Shown here: positions 10,362 through 21,856 of the stretch, piece after piece
How the letters are laid out: each line of letters begins with the position of its first letter
How positions within the stretch are numbered: position 1 is the first letter of the stretch
NCBI GenBank assembly: GCA_023512835.1
Contig: CM042087.1
Location: 52,074,265-52,138,264, forward strand
Direction: 5' to 3'
Length of the DNA stretch: 64,000 bases
DNA from: Taxillus chinensis
Lineage: Eukaryota; Streptophyta; Magnoliopsida; Santalales; Loranthaceae
Position numbers and translations under genes: made by a program
The notes under the pieces: model-generated
Told to the model about the DNA's origin: nothing
Database searches by the model: none
Seen by the model: only the letters and a program-made list of their open reading frames with translations

Positions 10362-11868
10362 TGACAGACAGATTTTTAACCTCTCTAAAAGAGCTAGCTA
10401 ATGTCGTTAAATCTCTCTTCAAGATAATAAATTCCCTAAGTTTGCACTAAAAGAATAGCAGTAAGCAAGGAGTCGAACCCACAGGGATTAGCCTAGTCCT
10501 CTAGTTCTCAAATCAAAACACCCAATTACTCTTATTCTATAAAATGCTTGGCAAAAAGTTTTCTTTTTTAAACTAAAGATCTAATTTTTATTTGGTTTTC
10601 TGAATAAACAAAGAAAGCAAAGTGATTTTAAGATTAAAATTCAAGGATTAAAGGCATCTAGGGTCACAATTTCACCTCCCTATGTTATCTCTACTGGTTC
10701 ATAGTATTAGGGTTGTCTGATTAAAAGCATGCTAATCATAAGCCAAGGACAACAAATGGTCATTGAGGTCCTTTTAAGAGTTGTATGCCAGAATGGTCAT
10801 CTAAACACACAAACATGCAAAGCCAATAAATCATACTTGCAAAAGGATAATGATCACACCAATTACAACTAAGTTATGAATCTCAATCCGCCCCAAACTA
10901 GGGCTAAAAATACCAAGGTGTACATCCAAAGATAGAGATTAAGAACAGATTCATAAAACATGCAAAACTCAATCATCCAAACCCAAATATTCATAAACAC
11001 AGCAAAACAACAAGGGGGCTACATTGCTCCCCTAGATTAAAAGACTACTCACGCATGATTACAAGCAAACACAAAGCAAAAAAGCTCAACATCTTCTTCT
11101 AATCCACGCGCAAAACAAAGCTTCAAATCCAGGCTCCAAATTCCGCGACGGCTACTGCGACGGCTGCGACAGCTGCTCTCCTAGGTCAAGGAGCAACCTC
11201 CAAGTCGTGGAGCCTCTCTCTCTCTCTAAAAACGTGTAGGGGGTCTAGGGATGCATAGCAGAGGGCGTGGAGCTCTTATTTATAGAGTTTGGATGGGCCT
11301 TGAGGTGTGTAACCTAGCCCATCTATCAAAACGAGGTAGTTTTGATAAGTAACACTCGAAACTTTAAAATCTCTATCTTCCATCCACAATTTGGACTTGG
11401 GCCTTCAGGAACAAATGATCAGCATGGAAAAATGATAGGATCGGTCCAAAAATATTTCTGCACGTCAATTTGCACGTGATATGGTGAATTCACGTGCACC
11501 TCCAAATCAGCTCAAACTTCTCCCCAAGCTTCCTTGCATCCTGTAGAGGCCTGAGAGGCAAAAATAGGCTTGCCCGTGAAATGAGTGAATTCACGTGCAG
11601 CTCCAAATGCTCTGAAATTTCTGTGGTAGGTAGAGGACATCATTCTAAGTGACTTTTGTTCTTGCACGCCAATTGTTTGAGGCCATCTACTATGTCAAAA
11701 GTGAGCTCCAAAATCTGATAAAACAGCTTAAAAACGCATGTATTTGCAACTAGCATCTTCCTAGGGGTTAGAGCAAATATATATGATATATGAAGCAATA
11801 AGGCTCTAATCATGCTCTTAAACATTCTAAATAAACACTAGAATAACGGCATAAAATGCACGTTATCA
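10362..11868 (-). repeat. B 3' LTR (1,507 bp)
   Basis: Plus-strand ends are TGACAGACAG and CACGTTATCA, so on the coding strand the LTR starts TGATAACGTG and ends CTGTCA. The promoter part is at 11277-11660 (TATA box, palindrome, G-boxes). It is complete and matches the split 5' LTR (21337-21770 plus 32091-33238). Confidence 0.95.
11277..11660 (-). promoter_or_regulatory. B LTR promoter block shared with Tekay LTRs
   Basis: Reading the minus strand from 11660 down, there is a block starting CTTAGAATGATGTCCTCTA with several CACGTG G-boxes. A 24-bp palindrome follows at 11324-11347 (arms TATCAAAAC / GTTTTGATA), then TATA box CTATAAATAA (11277-11286), then an AG run at about 11217-11230. The C and C' LTRs have the same parts in the same order. 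Confidence 0.75.
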
Positions 11869-11895
11869 AATACACCACACTTGAACCATTGCTTG
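11869..11895 (-). other. B polypurine-tract region
   Basis: On the minus strand GAGGACAAGCAATGG, then TTCAAGTGTGGTGTATT, adjoins the LTR start TGATAACG. This is the usual end of Athila/Tat internal regions. Confidence 0.75.
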
Positions 11896-13480
11896 TCCTC
11901 AAGCAAAAACATACAAGCATGCAAAAATAAAATAAACACGCAGTCAAACGAAAGAAAAATAAAATAACAATCAAGGAGAATCATGGTTTCCTAAGCATGC
12001 AACTCTATCATGATGAAATGGGAATTTAAGCATCAAAATGAGTCATAGCTTAGTTCATTCATGTCCATATCCCTAGTCCAACAACCATGCAATATCTCCA
12101 CTTAAATTTCAGATATGAGCAAGCAATCCATGATAAAATAGCACCTAGTTTCCCTTTAAGTTCTTACCAAGGATAAGCAGCCTCACTCAAATATAATAAT
12201 TCTCAAGCCCAATACCTATCAATGATTAATGGATGGAAAACTCTATCTCTACACTCGCCATCAGCTTTGATTAAGTACTTGCCAAGCAATCATGAGAGTT
12301 CCCTATTGTGCTCATCAAAGAAAACACACTCTCTATTCTACTTTATTTGAACTCACACTCTAATCTAATAACTGAATAAACAAAAGATGAGCTAAAGAAT
12401 TGAGCTCAACACTCTCAAAACAAAACACAATTCAGCCAATGTGGCTTCACAAATAAATAATCACACATAAACATCAAGTCATTGTGGCTTTTATTCTGAA
12501 TTTTTTTTTAGTAATAACCTTACAAGGTTGCATTTTATGCTCTCCCTTGATGGATTATTCACTCTTTTTTTTACTCATATAACACATAAATAAGACTAAT
12601 TTTTCTAATGCATACCCCTTGCCATTTTGCTACATAAGGAGAGACAGAAATTCATTGATGTCTCACATCCCATTTTCCAATTAAGTGATGGCTTTTTCAC
12701 ATTCTATATCACAGCCTTTTCCAATAATATCACACAATAAAGAAAAGAATGCAAAGACAGTCACAGTGACTCAGAGGTCTTGCATCCTAACTAAACACCA
12801 AACACTTAGCACTAACAAGTAATCACATGCTTACTTGACTCCTACCATTAAATAACCAATGTTGAATGCAAGAAGAGTATCAAATCAAACTATTACCCAA
12901 AAACCATAAATGTCACTCAAGGGCTAAAAAGAAGCTGTTCTCATTTTGCATTTCTTTTTCACTCAACTTTAAGGGTTACTTAGGTCTATCATAGCATTTC
13001 ATGCTCAGCTAATATTCAAAACTCAGCTCCAAAAACATGGTGATATCATTCAAAAGATAAAGACATGATCAAACCAATTCAGAGCACATTTTAACTACTT
13101 AAACACCCTTATCACAACATGATACTAATGTGGCATAAAAAAAAAATTTAAGCCAAAATTGCATACTTAATATCCATGCCTCCACAAGCAAATCATTCAA
13201 GCAAACAACTCAAACAATCATGCAACTAAAAACAGTTTTTTTTTTAAACATGCAATCACAACATAAAAGATAAGCAAGTGGCTCAAGTCACTCCCATACA
13301 CCATACTGAAAATATGCTATGTCCTCATGGCATAAAATAGGGAGTAGGAAAATACTTACCTCTCAGTTAGCAAGCTGTAATAGTAGATGACATTGGCCAC
13401 CATTCGTTGCACCTGAGCCACAAAGTCAACCGACGTCTCGCCGCGCACTTCCCAAGTTTCCTTCCCTTGCAGAATAGCCA
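11896..13480 (-). other. B 3' noncoding region
   Basis: About 1.6 kb of A/T-rich sequence with stops in all frames and no long reading frame. Athila-type elements often carry an envelope-like gene here; none is recognisable. At 13356-13480 lies the end of a short open frame with a consensus splice donor (minus strand, GAG/GTAAGTA at 13359-13360), cut by the solo LTR C'. Confidence 0.7.
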
Positions 13481-13559
13481 TGTAAGGACCCGTACCTTGA
13501 GTTAGTCAGTTTTGCCTCCTGAGTAGAGTTTTTCTAGATTTTGACCTAGTAAATGGACT

Positions 13560-13990
13560 CCAATGAATTCACGTGCAAAAGGAAAGATGCTTAGAATGGT
13601 GTCCTCTATCTACCACAGAAGTTTCAGGCCAAATGGACATGTATGTGAGGTGCACGTGATATGGGTCCAATTCACGTGCAAGTGTGGTTGTCTTCTAAAT
13701 GATGCAAGGAGGCTAGGGGTGAGGTTTGAGAGCATTTGGAGTGCATATGGAGTTGCACGTGAATTGGGGAATTCACGTGCAAATTGGCGTGCAGGATTAT
13801 TTTGCATGGTTCCCTTGGTTTTGTCATTCTAAGGAACTTTCTCCAAAGGACCATGTTGAAATTCGAGTATTTTGGCCTATATGGGTGCCAGAAAGGTGCT
13901 AACTTGTGTGATCAAAACTACGTCGTTTTGATCCTGGGTTTCACTTAATCAAAACTACGTCGTTTTGATAGTGGGAGGCCTATATAAGGA
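13560..13990 (+). promoter_or_regulatory. C' LTR promoter: five G-boxes, two palindromes, TATA
   Basis: CACGTG occurs near 13571, 13654, 13673, 13756 and 13774; the last two form a perfect inverted repeat (arms TTGCACGTGAATT / AATTCACGTGCAA, spacer GGGG). The palindromes at 13911-13932 and 13948-13969 have arms ATCAAAAC / GTTTTGAT around TACGTC. TATATAAGG begins at 13981. Confidence 0.7.
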
Positions 13991-14334
13991 TGAGGAGACT
14001 CCTTGTTCTAGGGTTAGGGGTTTTTCAGCCATTGCGGCCGTCGTGGAGAGAGAGAGAGCTAGAGAGAGGGAAAGGGGGAGAAGCTGGCGGTTCTTTGCCC
14101 GGAGCATCTTGCGTGGGGAGGACGGCATCTAACGCGGGAGCAAGGAGGATCTTCTTTAAGGTAGGGGTTCTGTTTTCTTATACCTGATCCGGGGTTAGGC
14201 CCTGTGGTGAATTACCCGTTGGATATTGTCCTTGTTATCATACTATTTATATGTAAATTCATATAGGTGTGATCTCCTATATGAATGTTGGCCTTCAATG
14301 GCGTTGTTTGGATATATGTATATATATATGCGCC

Positions 14335-14520
14335 TAAGTGTTTGACATAATGCCTGTGAGGCTGTGCATGTTATGTGTTTGAGGTAATGCCTGTGAGGCC
14401 GTGCATGTTATGTGTTTGAGGTAATGCTTTGTGAGGCCACGCACGTCCGGTGTGTTAGATTATGTCTGTGTGGCTGGGTGTATGAGCTTGTGGATATAAG
14501 CATACTAAGTGTTTGATGTT
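14335..14520 (+). repeat. 37-bp minisatellite in C' LTR
   Basis: Units starting GTGTTTGA(G/C)(G/A)TAATGC, then CTGTGAGGCC and GTGCATGTTAT, repeat about three times cleanly and more loosely afterwards. Confidence 0.8.
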
Positions 14521-14557
14521 ATGCCTGTATGGCCATGTGTGCTGCGTGTTTGCTTGT

Positions 14558-14785
14558 ACACCCGGTGGCTGTGGAAGCCCGGGACTGTTTTGTGGAACCC
14601 GGTGGTGTGGAAGCCTGGGACTGTTTTGTGGAACCCGGTGGCCGTGGAAGCCCGGGACTGTTTTGTGGAACCCGGTGGCTGTGGAAGCCTGGGATTAAGC
14701 GTGGGACCCGGTGGTGTGGAAGCCGGAAGCCCGGGACCGGTGGCTTGAAACCCGGTGGTCTTGGAAGCCCGGGAGTGTTTATGTA
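14558..14785 (+). repeat. 36-37-bp minisatellite in C' LTR
   Basis: About six units of ACCCGGTGG(CT)TGTGGAAGC, then CCGGGACTGTTTTGTGGA. It lies where the C LTRs carry an unrelated 50-bp repeat. Confidence 0.85.
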
Positions 14786-15269
14786 CTAGCCCATGTATGA
14801 TTGTGTTTCTTTGTTATAGCCTGTAACTATATCTAGGTGGGATAATTGTATCACGACACAACACTTGTACACAAGGCATGTAGATATTAGGTGCATGGGA
14901 TGGGTTGGGGAGACATGATCCCTACTGAGTGTGGTTGCTCACCCCTCCTACCATGTTGTTTTCTTTACAGAACCTACAGGCGTTAGGTGGGACCCCAAGG
15001 TGGAAGACCTTATTTATTTTATTGTTTATGTTATTTTATTATGGGAACTGATGTAACCCCAATGGGGATGGATTGAAAAGAAGACTTTGTATTAAAGACT
15101 GATTTGGTTTGTGGACTGCTTGATGGACTTTATTTTTCTTGAATGTGTTGTGAATGTTTAAAATGTTCAGTTCTTGGTTTGTATCCTAACCCCTTTGCCC
15201 TCCGTGTGGGTAAAAAGGGGAGTCACGTACCGGTTTCCTCGGGTTGGAAATCCGGGGCGTGACAAGCCA

Positions 15270-15719
15270 TCATGTAGTAGCAAGCAAAGATCCCACTGGA
15301 GTGATTTTGGTGTGGAAGCCTTTGAAGATGGCCTCTCTTTATATAGCGTGCAGAAGGAAAGATGCTCCAATTGGCGTGATACATGTGCCCCTAAATTTTC
15401 ATAGTGTTCTGACCAAAATAGCCCTCGCACGTGAATTGGTTGAGCCCATCTTCATGCACGTTTGGGCTTCACTTGCTCCTTGCTCCTTGACTTTGACTTT
15501 AAAAACAATTCCACAAGTTCAGGACCCAATAATTTGCTCATCCTGCAAATGGTTAGTTAAGAAAGAAGCAAAGTCTCCTGCACAATGGTTAGCTTGCAAA
15601 CAATTTATTGAATAAAATAAATAAAAGAAAATAACATAAAATAAAACATAGCAATAAACATTGGGTTGCCTCCCAACCAGCGCTTTATATAAAGTCTGTA
15701 GCTAGACTTTCAGTTATGA
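15270..15719 (-). other. B noncoding region after integrase, with TATA-like site
   Basis: It contains a TATA-like CTATATAAAG on the minus strand (15337-15346). Before the solo LTR was inserted, an open frame ran from the ATG at 15271-15273 to 13356 (43 codons), ending in a splice-donor consensus. GGGTTGCCTCCCAAC (15663-15677) is a common Athila/Tat motif just after integrase. Confidence 0.55.
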
Positions 15720-18700
15720 TCATGCAATGGTGAAAGAGAGGGAATCAACTATTTCCCTCTGAGTTGAATCAAAGTATGGTTTCAGTCTGTTGCCATTCAC
15801 CCAAAATTTCTTGCCATCTACAGCTTGGAGCTCAAAGCTCCCATATGGCTTCTTATCAACTATCACAAAAGGTCCCATCCACTTGGACCTTAATTTTCCA
15901 GGAAATAACCTCAACCTTGTGTTAAATAGAAGAACTTTCTGTCCTAAGGTTAAAGGTTCATTGTTGAGTTGCCTATCATGCCATTTCTTAGTTCTTTCTT
16001 TGTAAAATTTAGCACTATCATAGGCATCCAGCCTAAGCTCATCTAACTCAATTAATTGAGTCATCCTAAGCTCCTTGATCTCTTGTGGGTTAAAATTTAA
16101 CTTCTTCAAGGCCCAATGAGCCTTGTGTTTTAGTTCCACACGCAAGTGACATGCCTTACCATATAGAATACGGTAAGGTGACATCCCAATGGGAGTTTTG
16201 TTAGCTGTCCTATATGCCCATAAGGCTTCATCAAGCCTTTGAGACCAATCTTTCCTATTGGCTCCAACAGTTTTCTTTAAAATGGCCTTAATCTCCCTGT
16301 TGGACACTTCTGCTTGTCCATTAGCTTATGGGTGGTAAGCTAAAGACTTCCTATGAGTGACACCATACTTGTTCAATAATTTGTCAAACAATTTGTTGCA
16401 GAAGTGACTACCCTCATCACTGATTATAGCCCTTGGTGTCCCAAAACGGCTAAAGATGTTCCTAGTAAGGAAGTGAGTCACAACCCTAGCATCATTCACT
16501 CTAGTAGGAATAGCTTCTATCCACTTAGACACATAATCCACAGCAAGCAAAATGTATGAATACCCATCAAAATTGGGGAATGGCCCAATGAAGTCAATGC
16601 CCCAAATGTCAAAAATTTCAACTGGAAGAATTCCAGTTAAGGGAATCTCATTTTTCCTAGACAGACCACCTACCCTTTGACATCTATCACACTTTTTGAT
16701 GTAGACATAGGTGTCTTTCACCATGTGAGGCCAATAGAAGCCACACTGCATGATTTTAGCCACAGTTCTTTGCACCCCAAAGTGGCCCCCATAATGTGAT
16801 GCATGATAATGATGTATTATGTCATCTACCTCCTCCTCAAGGACACACTTTCTTATGATTTGGTCAGGACACCTCCTATAAAGAATTGGGTCTTCCCAAA
16901 TGAATTTCTTAGCATCCACTATCAATTTCTTTCTCTGGTGGTAGTCTAACTGCTTGGGTATGAACCCAGTGGCTAAATAATTTGCTATGTCAGCAAACCA
17001 AGGAAGATGATGCACCTCAAAAAACTTCTCATCAGGAAAGTCATCTACAATGGGTAGAGACTTAGGTGCATTCTCCACACGGGAGAGGTGATCAGCCACA
17101 GAATTTAGGGCTCCCTTTGTGTCTCTAATTTCAAGGTCAAATTCCTGTAAGAGGAGAACCCATCTAATCAAGCGTGGCTTAGCTTCTTTTTTAGCAAACA
17201 AATATTTCAATGCAGCATGATCAGTATAAACAATGACTTTAGACCCCAAAAGGTAGGGTCTAAACTTGTTGCAGCCATAAACCACGGCTAGCAACTCTTT
17301 CTCAGTGGTGGTATAGTTCTGTTGAGCATCATCTAAGGTCTTACTAGCATAGTAAATGACCATAAACACCTTTTCTCGCCTTTGCCCTAAGACTACCCCC
17401 ACTGCATGATCACTCGCATCACACATTAGCTCAAAAAGCTGAGCCCAGTCAGGTGTGACTATAACAGGTGCAGTGACTAACTTACCCTTGAGGATGTTGA
17501 AAGCTTCTAAGCAATCTGCATTAAACTCAAAGCTTGTGTCTTTTTCTAACAACCTACTCATGGGTTTTGCAATTTTTGAGAAGTCCTTAATGAATCTCCT
17601 ATAAAAGCTAGCATGGCCAAGGAAACTTCTCACTCCTTTTTCATTAGTTGGAGGTGGCAGAGTCTCAATAGTGGAGATTTTTGCCTTGTCTACCTTCAAA
17701 CCATGTGCAGACACCTTGTGCCCTAGAACTATTCCCTCAGTTACCATGAAATGGCATTTCTCCCAATTTAGGACTAGTTCCTTCTCCTCACATCTCTCTA
17801 AGACCACATCTAGATTTTTCAAGCACTGTTGGTAGGAGGAACCAAACACCGAGAAGTCATCCATGAAGACCTCCATGATCTCCTCAACCAAACCCTGGAA
17901 AATGGCCAACATACACCTTTGAAAGGTGGCAGGGGCATTACAAAGCCCAAATGGAATTCTCCTAAATGCAAAAGTGCCGAAAGGGCACGTGAAGGTGGTC
18001 TTTTCTTGGTCCACGGGCTTAACCATGATCTGATTATACCCGGAATAGCCATCTAAAAAGCAGTAGTGACTATAGCCAGCTAACCTATCCAACATTTGGT
18101 CAATGAAAGGAAGAGGAAAATGATCCTTCCTAGTAGCCTTGTTCAGCTTTCTATAGTCAACACACACTCTCCACCCCATCACAGTGCGAGATGGGATCAA
18201 TTCATTTTTCTCATTTTTAATCACGGTCATGCCCCCTTTCTTGGGCACAACATGCAATGGACTCACCCACTCACTATCTGAAATAGCATAAATTATACCC
18301 GCATTTTTCCATTTTAAAATTTCTTTTCTAACAACTTCTTTCATGGCAGGGTTTAATCTTCTTTGTCTTTCAACAGTGGGTTTAAAATCATCATTCATCA
18401 AAATTTTATGCATGCAAATCCCTGGACTAATACCCCTAATGTCTTCAATGTTCCATCCTAGGGCCTTTTTGTGTTTCCTAAGAACTTCTAGCAATTGAGT
18501 ACACTCCACATCATTCAAATTAGAAGCAACAATGACAGGGAATTGATTTGTAGAGTCTAGAAATTCGTACCTTAGGTGTCCAGGAAGCTCCTTCAGTTCT
18601 GGAGCTAGAGGCACGTCATCTTCTTTCTCCTCCTCAGCTTGCTCCAAAGAGTTTGTAGTTTGCTCATCTTCCTCAGCTGTCAAGTACATCTCTTCATCTT

Positions 18701-18920
18701 GCTGAGCTTCTATAAGCTGAAGGGCTCCATTATTGGTGGTGGTAATTTCTTCTGCTAAGTAGTCTTCCACCAATTCCTCAAGGTCTTCAACCCAAAGGCA
18801 GTCCTCCTCCTCTTGACCTTGCAAAGCCTTCCCCATGTGGAAGACTAAGGTCTCCTCATTAATTCTCAGAGTTAGCTGCCCTTGAGCAACATCAATCAAT
18901 GCACAACCCGTTCGAGAAAC
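15720..18920 (-). pseudogene. B pol: RT, RNase H and integrase (Athila type)
   Basis: A nearly intact frame of about 1,060 codons read from 18899 down to 15720. Blocks in order: LTLRINEE linker, [62 protein letters not shown], active site FMDDFSVFG, RNase H ([26 protein letters not shown]), integrase zinc region ([18 protein letters not shown]), [19 protein letters not shown] and the glutamate region just after the stop. There is one in-frame TAA at about 16326, a CAA>TAA-type change just before the ANGQAE motif; the frame then continues to 15720. A one-base loss at about 18905-18910 cuts it off from protease. Athila is recognised from FMDDFSVFG; Tat elements differ there. Confidence 0.95.
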
Positions 18921-19343
18921 GGTCTTCCAAGGAGTAGCTGAACTCCTCTATCTTCTTCCATCTCCAAAACTACAAAGTCCGCTGGAAATATGAAGGAGCC
19001 CACTTTGACTAACACGTCTTCAATTATCCCTTCAGGCCTTCCAGTAGACCGATCAGCAAACTGCAAAGATATGGAAGTGGGCTTCATGCCCTTAAGCCCA
19101 AGCTGCTTGTACAAAGCAAAGGAAAACAAATTGATGCTGGCCCCTAAATCACATAAGGCTCGCTCTTTGCGGTGCATTGCCAATCACACAAGGGAGATTA
19201 AAACTGCCCGGATCTTTATGCTTGATGGACAAACTCTGTTGAATAACACTGCTCACCTTGTTAGTGACTGCCACCGTCTCATGATCCCCATATTTCCTCT
19301 TCTTCGTCACAAAATCTTTGATGTATTTTCTGTACCTAGGCAT
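18896..19343 (-). pseudogene. B protease, frameshifted at both ends
   Basis: The minus strand shows LCDLGASINLFSFALYKQLG (catalytic motif Asp-Leu-Gly-Ala, normal for Athila) and LLLGRPFLE. The upstream part (GSFNLPCVIGNA, about 19149-19343) is in another frame, with a shift near 19165-19180. The downstream end is shifted into pol by one base near 18908. The family normally makes one gag-pro-pol frame here. Confidence 0.88.
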
Positions 19344-21134
19344 CTACTCCAAGATTTCCACAAATGGAATGTTAATTTGAAGCTTCTTGAACAAACTCAA
19401 AAAGCGCTCATACTCTTCTTCAACCCTCTGGTTCCTCAGCCGCTGAGGAAATGGCATGGTAGGCCTGAGCTCTTGCCTTGGTTCTTCAGCTATTTAGTCT
19501 TGACTCAGCTGCTGGTCCTTCTTTTCTTGCACTCTTTTTTCAGTTTTATCTGATTTTCCTTGGTCATCAGCTTCCAAGGGTCTGCTTTGTTCTTCTGGAA
19601 TTGCCTTCTTCTTAGGCTCTTCAGCTTCTTTCAGTGCCTTCCCACTCCTTAGAGTAATAGCCTTGCAGCTCTCCTTGGGGTTCACCTCAGTATCACTTGG
19701 AAAAGATTTAGCTGAGACTCCTTGATTTACATTCTGGGCCAAACTCACAAGCAACTTTTCTATATTCTTCATTGAAGATTCTATGGTGACTACCCTTTCC
19801 TCCAAATTATCCTCTCTTTTGGTTGGCTCATGCACATTCTGATATACCCTTCCTCTTTCTTTGTTGAGGCCGAGGCCGTTTCCCGAATCCTGGAGGTGGG
19901 TGTAAATAATTATCCGTAGCATACGAATTTTGCTTCATCCCTGGGGGCACATATTTGTACTGAAATGAGGTATCTCCCCCTTGGTTCTGGTTTCTCTGAA
20001 ATGGCTGAGATTGCTGCTGATTCTGGTTGTACCCTTGTTGTTGTTGTTGAGGATAAAATTGTTGTTTCTGGTACAAGCCCTTTCCTCCAACATAATTTGC
20101 TTCTTCAGCTCCACTCCAGCCCCGCTCGACTCTGGTAAAGCTTGTTGTGATCCTTCAACTTTAAGAGCCAATACTTTCATGCCTTTCACTAAAGCTTGAA
20201 TCTGTGCTTGCACATCATTGGAAGAATTATCAACTAAAGCTATCTTCTCCCTTGGCTTTGAAGTACGCACATTACACCACTGCCAATCAGCTAATGACAG
20301 CCTCTCCAAGAGCTCTGCGGCTGCGTCAGGCTCTAGATTCATCAAGCATCCTCCAGCAGCTGCATTCACCTTGTCTTGTGAGTGGGACTGAAGACCTGTG
20401 TAGAAAGATTCAATTTGAATCCACTAGGGTTTTCCATGATCAGGGCATCTTCTCACTAAGTCTTTGAAACGCTCCCAAGCTTCATGAAGAGTCTCCAACT
20501 CATCTTGCCTGAATCTGCTAATCTCCCCTCTGAGCTGGATCACCTTAGAAGGAGGGAAGTACTTTGACATGAACTTGGTCTGCATCTCCTCCCAAGTGTT
20601 GATTGAACCTGCTGGCAGACTGTTGAACCAGCCAAGAGCTCTATCCCTTAAAGAGAAAGGGAAAAGCATTAGCTTTATGGCCTCCTCCGATACATTATTG
20701 ATCTTTATTGTGTCACACATCTGGTAGAACCTCATCAAATGCTGGTGTGGATCATCCACGGCTGTTCCTCCAAACGCGTTGTTGCTCACCATGTTGATCA
20801 ACGTCGGCTTCAGCTCGAAGCTATTTGCTTGGACTCTTGTCTGCCGAATCCCAGAATAATGGTCTGACATCATTGGCCTCGCATAGTCTAAGAAGGTTCT
20901 GGGCATAAACCTATTACCCTTTTCTTCTGGATATTGGCCATTATAATTGGCCCATCCTTGTGGTGCACCACCATCAGGCCTTAAATCTGCCATCAGTTCA
21001 CCTACTGAATGCTCTAAGCCTTGTAGTGCTTCTTCAGCCTCACGTGTTGCTTCCCTAGCTGCTCTATGCCGAGCTCTGAACAACCTTTCAGGTTCCCGAG
21101 TAAATTGTATATCCTCCTCTCTTTGCAAGCACAA
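19344..21134 (-). pseudogene. B gag, degenerate
   Basis: The N-terminal capsid part is open from 21134 to 20424 (FELKPTLINMVSNNAFGG, DPHQHLMRFYQMCDTIKIN, LMLFPFSLRDRALGWFNSLP, FMSKYFPPSK), the standard Athila gag signature. An in-frame TAG at about 20424 is followed by the same frame (FYTGLQSHSQ...) to about 20080. A frame change near 20075-20085 leads into a Gln/Asn-rich stretch, and another near 19910-19920 into the AITLRSGK block (19640-19660), a known Athila gag-protease landmark. From 19493 to 19344 frames are mixed. No zinc knuckle was seen, as is common for this clade. Confidence 0.92.
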
Positions 21135-21313
21135 CTAGGAATCCTTGATGTATGTTCCTATAAAACAACAAGAACACACCCAGCAGCTCCGAACAATGCA
21201 AAATAAACAAATAAAGAACACAAAATAATAGAAAATAAAAGACAAAATAAACACCAAGAGCAGAATTCAAACAATTTCACTCAATGTTGATTTTAAAAAC
21301 TAGTTAACCATTG
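21135..21313 (-). other. B leader between primer site and gag
   Basis: About 180 bp, A/T-rich, without a credible frame. It contains runs such as AAAATAATAGAAAATAAAAG. Confidence 0.6.
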
Positions 21314-21334
21314 AATCCCCGGCAACGACGCCAA
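21314..21334 (-). other. B primer-binding site (Asp-tRNA type)
   Basis: The minus strand reads TTGGCGTCGTTGCCGGGG, 2 bp from the LTR end at 21337. Athila elements usually use a close variant of this site, complementary to aspartate tRNA. Confidence 0.88.
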
Positions 21335-21336
21335 TT

Positions 21337-21770
21337 TGACAGACAGATTTTTAACCTCTCTAAAAGAGCTAGCTAATGTCGTTAAATCTCTCTTCAAGAT
21401 AATAAATTCCCTAAGTTTGCACTAAAAGAATAGCAGCAAGCAAGGAGTCAAACCCACAGGGATTAGCCTAGTTCTCTAGTTCTCAAATCAAAACACCCAA
21501 TTACTCTTGTTCTATAAAATGTCTTGGCAAAAAGTTTTCTTTTTTAAACTAAAGATCTAATTTTTATTTGGTTTTCTGAATAAACAAAGAAAGCAAAGTG
21601 ATTTTAAGATTAAGATTCAAGGATTAAAGGCATCTAGGGTCACAATTTCACCTCCCTATGTTATCTCTACTGGTTCATGGTATTAGGGTTGTCTGATTAA
21701 AAACATGCTAATCATAAGGCAAGGACAACAAATGGTCATTGAGGTCCTTTTAAGAGTTGTATGCCAGAAT
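21337..21770 (-). repeat. B 5' LTR, part next to the primer site
   Basis: It starts TGACAGACAG like the left LTR and runs to AGAAT (21766-21770), where element C begins. The rest of the LTR is at 32091-33238. Bases 21697-21770 are present again at 32091-32164. Confidence 0.93.
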
Positions 21771-21856
21771 TGTAAGGACCCGTACCTTGAGTTAGTCACA
21801 GTTTTGCCTTCTAAGTAGAGTTTTTCTAGATTTTGACCTAGTGAATGGACTCCAAT

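Larger units (their letters stand above)
13481..15264 (+). mobile_element. Solo LTR C' of a Tekay-type element (1,784 bp)
   Basis: It begins TGTAAGGACC, ends GGCGTGACA and is flanked by AGCCA on both sides (13476-13480, 15265-15269). No internal region is present, so it is a solo LTR left by recombination between two LTRs. It matches the C LTR in its first 800 bp and last 400 bp but carries different minisatellites in the middle. Confidence 0.96.

Noticed and set aside
11896..13355. Envelope-like gene expected after Athila integrase
   Set aside because: No long frame or membrane segment in any frame on the minus strand; the region is A/T-rich noncoding.
14509..14789. Overlapping 60-86 codon frames with repeated Val-Glu-Ala or Trp-Lys-Pro units
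   Set aside because: They arise from the 36-37-bp minisatellite of solo LTR C' in three frames; not genes.
18990..19553. 187-codon plus-strand frame
   Set aside because: Antisense shadow of the Athila gag-protease region, which has clear family motifs on the minus strand.
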